This document shows positions 56,275 through 64,000 of a stretch of DNA of 64,000 nt, one piece after another. The translations under genes were made by a program, and so were the position numbers. Source of the DNA: Pteria penguin. Lineage: Eukaryota > Mollusca > Bivalvia > Pterioida > Pteriidae. The notes below the pieces were generated by a model. The model did no database searches and was not told the origin of the DNA. It saw only the letters and a program-made list of their open reading frames with translations. Position 1 is the stretch's first letter. Each line of letters starts with the position of its first letter. The DNA is taken from assembly GCA_035048485.1 (NCBI GenBank), contig CM068588.1, positions 26,997,118 through 27,061,117 of the forward strand. The letters are read 5' to 3'.

Positions 56275-57420
56275 AAAACGGGGGGGGGGGGGGTGCATTT
56301 TTCGCATTTTCAACATTTTTCTGCAAAACTGTCAGAAGGATTTTAATAAAACTTTGTAGAATGAAATAAATTCTTACCCCCTTCAAATTTTGTCGTTTTT
56401 GTCCAGACCTCTTTACAGCTGGCACCACCACAGTCAAAAGTAGATCACAAAAGAGTACCCTTATTTGACAGTCTTCTATTCATACTGGCTGTATACAGAG
56501 ACAAACAGAATGCATAGAAATCATCAAGAGGAATGAGTGAAGAAGTATTGTCATTTTGGTCCCCTTCCAAAGAAGTTTTTCTTTTGACATTTTTTTGGAC
56601 TTGGTGATTTCAAAGCAGAAAAAGTGTTATATTTCCTAGTTATTGATAATGATGATTTCTCATGGACTATTTTGGTCATATCTATGGTAAGGAATGTTAT
56701 TTTGAAAAAAAAATTGTCAATATCTCAATTTTTGGATTTTCTATGAATTTTTTAAGACTTCCAAAGGGTGTATAGGGACAATTCTTCACATTTTCATCTT
56801 CTACTGTTTTACCACATGAAAGATTTTGATGAAACATGGTATACATAAAGTACTATAGGTCCTCTATCAATTTTGTACATTTCATCCAAACTGGTCAACA
56901 GGTGATGCTACCATTACTGAAAAATAGGTCTCATAATGATACATATACCACTTGGTAATTAAAAGATGGAGAGTTCAAATCCAGCTGTGGTCAATTTTTT
57001 AAAGTTCTTTACACATCTAAATATGTTTTAGATGTTTCACAACACTCAGCATATGAAATTAGGCCATTTTAAAAGAAATAAATCTGTAAAAATTCTCTAT
57101 TTTCTATTTCATACAATTTTGAGTCTTTTTCTCTTTTTCTGCACTGAGATACATTTAAACTTTGATTTGTTATTTTTCCTGACTGCAAATGTATGTTTAT
57201 ACATACATAATAATTAAAAAAAAGAATAGTTTTTATGATATTTTGCGAAAAAGTGTTGTTGTTTTTTATTCTGGTCTGAAATAAAATTTGACATAGCCTA
57301 TTTTCAACATTTGTGGTGACTTAATCACAGTAATGCTAAAATAAATAACTTCTTCCTTCCTGCATGACTGATCATCTAGATACTCAGGTGAGCGATATAG
57401 GCCCACTTAGGCCTCTTGTT
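55377..57420. mobile_element. Transposon B: 38-bp inverted ends beginning AACAAGAGGCCC
   Basis: Left end 55377-55414 and right end 57383-57420 match inversely over 38 bp with one mismatch; the outer ends read AACAAGAGGCCCAAGTGGGC and its inverse. No transposase frame, so non-autonomous. A part at about 56417-56760 repeats directly the part of transposon A at about 54830-55190 ('gataatgatgatttct' and 'atggtaaggaat' in both). Confidence 0.85.
55440..56195. repeat. ~145-bp tandem array with CCAAT and YY1-like motifs
   Basis: About five and a half units of 143-147 bp. Each contains 'tctggagaagaagt', 'caaccaatcagagtcaatgg', 'cggccatcttggatcacgga' and 'ggtagaggaccttgagtact'. The frame is largely open for 140 codons, but the units differ by indels and no domain is seen, so it is not taken as a gene. 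Unit starts are near 55443, 55588, 55735, 55879, 56026 and 56169. Confidence 0.92.
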
Positions 57421-58915
57421 TAAAGAAGTTCATGTCCCATGCTCATTAATACAACAAAAAATCATTGTTCCATTACCCGAAAAGTTAAAAAAAAGTCCTT
57501 GTGTCCATGCCTTTTGCACCGGTCCCATGTTTTGATAAATTTTTACCAGTCCCTTAACTAGGCCTAGCGGAAATCCGTGTTTCGATTTACAAAACTTCTC
57601 ACAGACATACTTATATACACGTCTCTGGTATTCATTAAAACATTACATACGAAAATGGTTTTTACGTATTTTTATTCAAATGCAATGTTTTCAACTTTAA
57701 AGAATGACGTCGAGGCACGAATTCCGTTATGAAATATCTTATCTCGTTATTTCGACTGACTCGACATTTTCACAATGCCAAAGCTTTGTATGAGGGAAAA
57801 GGTCACAAAGTCTTGGCCACGATATTATTAGAGACCTGTAAAAGGTCTTTGGTATTACGGAGATCGCTAGTAAATCCTCTAGCCTGTTTTTCACATCGGA
57901 TCACTTCGCCAATTTCCATCGCTGCTCACTATAAATCATAAAAATTTAAAGTTAGAAAAAGATACTATATATAGTGATTTGAACATGCCCTCTGGTAGAA
58001 AAGAGTTTGAAAAAATTATGAAATGATATTAAAGCTTGTTGCTGTATGCCTGAGTGTGTCACGAGGCTGAAATGTTGTCGCATGAATACATGTGCACTAC
58101 CACAAGACTCCAGATAGAGGTCATATGAGCCAAGATATGTATTGACAGATATTCAGAGTATGGAATATACAATTTTTTCGGCAGAAGAAGAAATGACAGC
58201 TCTTAAGTAATGTAACAACATACATAAATGAAAAAAAAACCAATAATCGGTAGGATTTTGCAGTGCTATTTCAATTTACAATAGGGTAAAACTTACAGTA
58301 CATAGTCTATGCGGGTCGTGTGCAATGGAAACCGGCAAGGTGTTTCGATTTAAAAGTCCGTGTCCGCGGCATCTGTTTCCTTTCTGAGTGCCTTTTTTCA
58401 AATTTTGTCATCAAAGTGATAACGTAATCTTTTCCTATGCCATGTTCAAAGTGGATTTTTATCGTCTTTCTCTGACATGCGTGCTTACTTCGATGCATGC
58501 ATGCATCCATCTATACAATGTAGGTGTTCTTTAAAAAGCATGTGTGGGAGAAGGGGCACAAACCCATTTATATCCTCCATTTTTGAGTGTGCCCCTACCC
58601 CCTTGTACCACCACCATGCCTAGAGGCATTCTGGATCCTAAATAAGGTTTAAAGTCACTGTGATTCAATGGAATTAAACATTTTCATGGACTACAACTAT
58701 AAAATCTGCACCATATCTCCCCCTTGCAAGGTTAATGAAGCTTACCCATAATTCCGCAGAGGTCTTATTCATTCTCAGTTCATCCGGCTACATTTATCAT
58801 ACACCGATATATACTCTTCTTCTACGATACGTGATTGAATCCAGTGAAAAGATATTCCGCCAGTAATTTGTACTATAAACGCTTAACTCTTCTTTTAAAT
58901 AAATAAATAAATAAA
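57421..58915. other. Gene-free intergenic stretch
   Basis: No supported exon. Open frames of 60-70 codons on both strands lack splice context or recognisable content. 'gatgcatgcatgcatcc' near 58493 is a small palindrome. Confidence 0.5.
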
Positions 58916-58916
58916 T

Positions 58917-58918
<2 letters not shown>

Positions 58919-59006
<88 letters not shown>
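58919..59006. repeat. (AT)n microsatellite preceded by (AAAT)n
   Basis: About 88 bp of alternating AT following 'aaataaataaataaataaa'. Confidence 0.98.
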
Positions 59007-59011
<5 letters not shown>

Positions 59012-59170
59012 ACGAATTATTCGACTCCAACTATATCTTAGCTTTTGTAAAACTCATTGTGAAACTAAAACAACAAATATATCCCAGTTCCATTAAATTT
59101 ACTTCTCTTCTGTTTATTTCACTTAAATGCTTGATGCATGTGTTGGCTTTATATTTTCATGCTATGCAAC

Positions 59171-59463
59171 TGACTCATCCGAAACAGTAAGGGATCTTGT
59201 TATGCCAGTAAATAATCTTATAATGCCAGTATGGGATCTTGTTATGCCAGTTAATTATCTTATAATGCCAGTATGGGATCTTGTTATGTCAGTAATTAAT
59301 CTTATAATGCCAGTATGGGATCTTATAATGCCAATATGGGATCTTATTATGTTAGTAAGGGATCTTACAATGCCAATAAGGAATTTTATAATGCCAGTAA
59401 GGAGCTTGTTATGCCAGAAAGATATCATATAATGCCAGTAAGGTATATCATAATGCTGTTGCA
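59171..59463. repeat. 21-bp minisatellite with SINE-core-like start
   Basis: About 13 units of 20-21 bp such as 'gggatcttgttatgccagta'. The first unit is preceded by 'catccgaaacagtaagggat', closely resembling the SINE family 1 core 'cacccgaagcagtgaggga'. The 21-bp period keeps frames open on both strands (for example MPVWDLV repeats); these are not accepted as genes. Confidence 0.9.
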
Positions 59464-59859
59464 TACTGTGAGACAGCTAACACTGACAACCAAAATCGAA
59501 ACCGTGTGGACAGATTCACCAATAGGCCAACCTGCCCCTAAACTCGACTGAACATAATCAGAATGTATATTTTTTCATACGACAGAATGCCCTCTTTTCC
59601 TTTATTTCAAAACACGAATACAACTGTATACGGTATTTCTTAAGATTGTGTGCAACAACACGTTAATTTTTAGTTTTCTTTATCTATCATATGTAATCAT
59701 ATTATTTATATGAGGATTTGCTGTAATATTGGCATACATATAGATTATACACCAAAGTATACCTTTAGACAACGGTATACAATGTTCATATAAAATATAA
59801 TATAAAACACAAATGTAATATGAAAAATTAATAATGAATAAATGATATTTCATTTACAG

Positions 59860-60215
59860 TTTGTCTTTTCTCCTTTGTCTATCCCTCACTGTAATATTTT
59901 ATTTCTAGTTTGTCTTGCTACCTCCGCCTTTCCATCCCTGTAACATTCTATCTATATCTTATCTTGTTCCATTGTTTATCTCTCTTGTTATAGTTCATTT
60001 TTTATCTTGCTCCCTCTGTCTATCACTACCTGTAATACTCTATCTATATTTTGTCTCCTTTCTTTGGTCTTTCCCTTTTTGTAATATTTTATTTCTAGTT
60101 TATCTTGCCCCATTGTCTATACCTCCCTGTACTATTTCATTTCGAGTTGAGTTTATTTACACCCTTCGTCTGCCCGTATCTGTAATACGTTATTAACAGT
60201 TTGTCAATTCCTTCT
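59860..60215. repeat. Degenerate ~60-75-bp tandem repeat
   Basis: Five or so diverged units with 'ttatttctagtttgtcttgc', 'tccctctgtctatc' and 'ctgtaatattcta'-like parts, immediately downstream (- strand) of the last exon of the third gene. Confidence 0.75.
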
Positions 60216-60224
60216 TTTATTATT

Positions 60225-60394
60225 TCATTTGGTTTCCTTTGTGTTTTCCTTTTTGTCCAACCAAGCTGCAAACATATTGTAGACATCTTCGTTCACGGTC
60301 GGGCTCACCTCGAACCCTAACTCCCGGATCCGCTTCAGTGCCCAATTCATATCTTTACCATGTTGTAGAGCAGCAGCAAGAACAGCGAAAAATC
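60225..60394 (-). CDS. Last coding exon of an unrecognised gene (possibly PPR-like)
   Basis: On the - strand a strong acceptor (ttcctctctcttcag) opens 170 bp that read in one frame to TGA at 60227-60225: FFAVLAAALQHGKDMNWALK, RIRELGFEVSPTVNEDVYNM, FAAWLDKKENTKETK. Composition is much GC-richer than its surroundings. The pattern of an alpha-helix, 'LGFEVSPTVNEDVYN', then another helix resembles a pentatricopeptide-type repeat, as in LRPPRC-like proteins, but I cannot confirm that. Earlier exons must lie further right; none was identified before the LINE remnants. Confidence 0.65.
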
Positions 60395-61490
60395 CTGAAG
60401 AGAGAGGAAAAGGTATGAATAGATTTGTTGTTCTTGAAAATCGCCAGATCCGAGAATCAGAATAGAGGCGAATACAGCATTTTCGTTAAAGGAAAGAAGG
60501 TGTTTCATTTTATCGGGATAAAAATGGACCAAATAACTATTTTAATTCGACAAAAAGCGAGGGACCAACTCCGCGTCATATCTCTCTGGTGCTGCCTGTA
60601 CCGAGTCTCATAGCTAGGCGTATGAAGCAGGGAACAGGTGTTTCTTTTTGGTGGATCATACGTTGACCTCTAACATAATTTCGCATAGAAAACTAAACCT
60701 TTTTAACGTTAACAGCGGTACTGTAACAATGGATGGCAAACTGATTAACGTTCTCTTTAACTCTTATACGACATGATGTAGTTTGACACCATTTTGATCG
60801 ATTTCCAGGGAATGTTAATTATTTAGACGTTCAATGTTCTTTTTTTTCGCAGTTTTAAAATATGAAGAAATTTATAAGACCTTGATCTGACCGCAGGGCA
60901 TAGATTTTCTCCATCAAATATGCTTGATACACCTCTGCATTTACATTTACTGTATATAAAATAATCCAGTCGCTTAGATACATATAAATAAAATCAAGAG
61001 AGAGAGAAAGAGGTTTCAATCCTCTGGTAGAAAAAAAAGTTGTCCAAAAAAGGTCATAAGGTCATTTTGGCTACGTTTACAGCTTCTTCCCAACCTCATC
61101 CCTTTACTGACTGAAAGCGATCATAGTAGGTCGCAACCCCTTTTTCAAAATGTTTAGATCCGCCTATTGATGCTTAGGTACTGCAATATAGACGAAATTA
61201 ACGTCAAATAAGGCAAGAAGTGAGAAAGATTTTGCAATACAGCTCAGCTAGACTTATTACAAGATCAGATCTGACTCTGCTGCATGACAAAATCCACCAC
61301 ATGTACAACAAAATTACCAAGGTATGGAAAAGACGTAAATAACATCACAAAAAGCTTCGACTCCACAAATCGGCCTTAAAATCGCCAAAGTGCAGAAGCT
61401 CCCCCTGGTCCTCACCAGGGCTCCTGACTCACTCTATCTCCAAAACATGAATCCGCCACTGAAAAACATTTCGACATTTCGTTCCGTGAC
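60395..61490. other. Intron-like stretch upstream of the third gene's last exon
   Basis: No further exon was recognised. It contains 'agagagagaaagagg' near 61000. Confidence 0.45.
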
Positions 61491-61496
61491 TTAAGA

Positions 61497-61651
61497 AATG
61501 AATCCTATATTTTTTTGGTTGATTGAGGTATCAACCTTAAATTTGGACGGAAAACTTTTGCATCAATGCGCATCGCGCGCTGATGCAGTTTTCCGTCCAA
61601 ATTTTAGGTTGATACCCCAATCAACCAAAAAAAAAAATATAGGATTCATTT
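61497..61651. mobile_element. 155-bp foldback element
   Basis: Arms of about 65 bp: 'aatgaatcctatattttttt', 'ggttgattgaggtatcaacc' and 'aaatttggacggaaaact' are matched inversely by the right half. The loop is GC-rich (gcatcgcgcgctgatgc). No coding capacity. Confidence 0.88.
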
Positions 61652-62149
61652 TTTATCATTTTATTTAGCTTGTAATATGGAAACAAATATTTAATAAGTG
61701 TCCAATAAACATAATTTATTATGGCACTACATTACTTTTCCAGAGGTAAGTAGTTCTGGCAATTGTGACATATCAGCACTAAAAAATTTGTTGATGCAGA
61801 AATGAACTCGATTCGCCGCAAAACCATCAACACAAAGAAAATTGAATGATAAAGTCAACTCCTAAATCGATATCACTGTCATTTCTCTATAAAGTAAAGA
61901 CATATTTATTTCTCTTATATTATGAAATACGTTATCACTTGCTTTTGATAATCATTAGTTTGATTTTTTTTAATGATTTTTACCATACAATCATGTTTAA
62001 ATAATGAATTTATATAAACAAGATACTGCAGTCATTCTACATCTTTACCTTTATACCCTACATGTTTATGTAACCAGAGACACAAAGCAATGTCTTTGAT
62101 GACATACTTACATGTATGTTTTAGTATACACCAACATGTTTGATTTTAT

Positions 62150-63330
62150 CAGTAACGATAAAATAATAATTAGAGAAGAAATATATTTCTTGTGCAGAGG
62201 GATATTCTACCTTAAAACAGCATTACATGTATATGAGACAAAAACTCTGACCCAAGGTTACCGCTTAACTATCGAAGAATCAGTTTCTTATCAGTCGTGG
62301 CTAAAATGTATAGTTCAATTCTAGATAATAGGCCCGTTCCCTTTCTTGACGACAACGATTTGATGATAGATGAACAAAACGATTGCCATTCAAAACTGAA
62401 ATTCGACGTTTATATAACATTCATCGATTTCAAAAAGGTGTTTGATCTGGTAGACAGTGATCTTTTCGAATATTGCATCTTCGGAACGTTATCGATAGAA
62501 AATTTTATTATGCTATCAAATCACTTATAGTAATACTATATCTTTTGTTCTTTTAGGAAGCCGTCATACCGACTGGTTCGATTGTAAATCAGGTGTACGA
62601 CAGGGAGATAATTTATCGCCTACATTATTCGCGCTTTTCGTCAGTGATCATGCCACCAAGATTAAGGCATTGAACAAAGAGATCGTAATCTTGGATTTCA
62701 ACTAAAGCATTCTTTTATATGCAGACGATATTGCTCTCACCAATGTATGCGCCTGAAAATTAATACCCGGAAGTCCAAAGTGGTACACTTCCGCAAGAAA
62801 AGGAGTAATTATATTTTTCGTTTGGACGAGGAAACTTAAGAATATGAATCTGTTCACCAATATTTATGTGTAGTTATGGAGTTTAAAAAGAATGCAAATC
62901 AGGAGGACGTGAATTAGGATCTGTTACTTCAAAAATACATTCGTTAAAATCTCTTGGTTTGGAGACATACGAAAAATTATATCTTAATGGTGTTGCTCCT
63001 ATTCTCGATTATCGCAGCGATGTCTGGGATCATACTAACTACTGTAGTGTTGAAGCAGTACAACTTGGCACTCTACGACATTATTTAGGCGTTCATAGAT
63101 TCACACCTTTATTTGCGATACAAGGAGAATGCGGGTGGTTACCATTTTTCTGTCGTCACTGAATTGATACCATTCGATTATGGAATCGCCTTGTTACTAT
63201 GAATAATGACCGTCTTACTAAAGAGTATTTTTGTTTGACTTGAAGCAGTTGAATCCTACGAGCTGGTCGTACCAAACCAAAATATTTCTCAATTTCATGG
63301 ATATGGAACCCAACATATTGTCTATTGAAA
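62150..63330 (+). pseudogene. Decayed LINE (non-LTR retrotransposon) reverse transcriptase
   Basis: Pieces in different frames, in the right order: 'FLDDNDLMIDEQN' and 'ITFIDFKKVFDLVD' (from about 62297), 'SGVRQGDNLSPTLFALFVSD' (about 62590-62650), the catalytic box 'LLYADDIAL' (YADD at 62718-62729), 'FRKKRSNYIF'-like sequence, then 'LYLNGVAPILDYRSDVWDH' and 'LRHYLGVHRFTP' (62959-63162). Several stops and frameshifts; not functional. No endonuclease domain was recognised. Confidence 0.85.
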
Positions 63331-63438
63331 AATAATTACTTACCAGAAACATACGTATCTATTGATTTACCAAAATCAGAAACATCGATCAACTAAGGCG
63401 ATGTTCCGTTGTGGCGTATTACCTTTACACATAGAGAT

Positions 63439-63884
63439 CGGGGTCCGGCGCCATAAACTGAGAATATACTTAAGTCAAAAATTTCATTTTAATTTATTCC
63501 ATTATCAAACGTTCAAATAAATTTTAATGCAGAATGGTTTAATTCTATTTATCAGTAGAATAAAACTAAATAAAATCCAAATCCCAGTTACTAATTCATT
63601 GATGAACAGAAGAATATGAATTTTTGACTTAAGTATATTCTCAGTTTATGGCGCCGGACCCGGGGTCCGGCGCCATAAACTGAGAATATACTTAAGTCAT
63701 AATTTCTTATTCTTCTGTTCATCAATGAATGAATAACTGGGATTTAGATTTTATTTAGTTTTATTCTACTGATAAATAGAATAAAACCATTCTACATGAG
63801 AATTTATTTGAATGTTTTATAATGGAGTAAATTAAAATGAAATATTTGACTTAAGTATATTCTCATTTTATGGCGCCAGACCCG
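63439..63884. mobile_element. Two MITE copies fused head to head: 446-bp palindrome
   Basis: Each ~223-bp copy has inverted ends reading 'ggtccggcgccataaactga' and 'gaatatacttaagtca'. The right copy is nearly the reverse complement of the left copy throughout, including 'gatgaacagaagaata' and 'ctactgataaatagaat'. The centre, near 63661, is 'ggacccggggtcc'. Confidence 0.92.
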
Positions 63885-63929
63885 GGAGATATAAAGGCGA
63901 ACCTCTTCTTGATAGACTTTCAATTTGGT

Positions 63930-63996
63930 TTTTTTTTTGTTGTTGTTGTTTTGTTTTGTTTTGTTTTGTTTTTGTTTTTTTTGGGGGGGGGGTTGC
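63930..63996. repeat. (TTTTG)n and T/G-run low-complexity sequence
   Basis: 'gttttgttttgttttgtttt' followed by T and G runs. It resembles the T15-G12 run at 42940-42965. Confidence 0.9.
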
Positions 63997-64000
63997 GATA

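Noticed and set aside
55561..56369. Overlapping 78-140-codon frames containing 'SGEEVENVSTNQSQW' repeats
   Set aside because: They arise from the ~145-bp transposon array; frames shift between units through indels and no protein family is recognised.
57729..57941. 70-codon + strand open frame
   Set aside because: No similarity recognised and no splice or promoter signals; kept out for lack of support.
59127..59432. 101-codon frame with MPVWDLI heptads
   Set aside because: The 21-bp minisatellite keeps several frames open on both strands; no start context or splice evidence.

Overview
This is eukaryotic nuclear DNA: AT-rich, with long introns, GT-AG splicing, many microsatellites and minisatellites, tRNA-derived SINEs, short inverted-repeat transposons and a decayed LINE. 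No prokaryotic or organellar signature was seen. The repeat style, including terminal inverted repeats that begin AACAAGAGGCCC and end at CTCACCTGAG, and elements carrying runs of GTCTGTCCGTCC and 'aaccttggccataacttttgaacc', points to a mollusc, most likely a bivalve. That assignment rests on recollection of such repeats, not on a search.

Three genes can be supported. (1) On the + strand, 8582-40485 holds the 3' part of an ANKRD26-type gene. I traced 29 coding exons (about 1,228 codons) that join in phase and end at a TAG stop at 40483-40485. The protein is almost entirely coiled coil and follows the vertebrate ANKRD26 coiled-coil and C-terminal regions in order. The ankyrin repeats are not in the window. 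A possible further 5' exon or alternative first exon lies at 6448-6506. (2) On the - strand, 51542-46144 is a complete five-exon Rab GTPase gene of 211 codons. It is closest to RAB29 (RAB7L1) of the RAB29/32/38 group, with WDIAGQE, the RFTSMTR switch II segment and a C-terminal Cys-Ser-Cys. Genes 1 and 2 converge tail to tail. (3) On the - strand, 60394-60225 is the last coding exon of a third gene whose body lies to the right, outside the window. Its product is not firmly recognised.

Layout: 1-2.3 kb tandem arrays (a roughly 18-bp array and a regular 28 x 42 bp array); 2.3-8.5 kb SINE-rich DNA with one SINE inserted into another, marked by a 14-bp target duplication; 8.6-40.5 kb ANKRD26 exons among introns that hold minisatellites (near 27.6-28.6 and 31.2-31.7 kb), SINEs and decayed transposons; 40.5-46.1 kb intergenic; 46.1-51.6 kb the Rab gene, with a 64-bp intronic array and a small inverted-repeat element; 51.6-60.2 kb intergenic, with a promoter-like cluster near 53.5 kb and two interleaved inverted-repeat transposons at 54.6-57.4 kb that carry a tandem array of CCAAT and YY1-like motifs; 59.2-60.2 kb minisatellites; 61.5 kb a foldback; 62.2-63.3 kb LINE remnants; 63.4-63.9 kb a 446-bp palindrome made of two inverted MITE copies.

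The strongest unusual observation is in the ANKRD26 gene. The 3' end of one coding exon, together with its splice donor, has been amplified into an in-frame 48-bp array that offers serial donor sites at 15241, 15289 and 15385. Each step would add 16 residues to the coiled coil.
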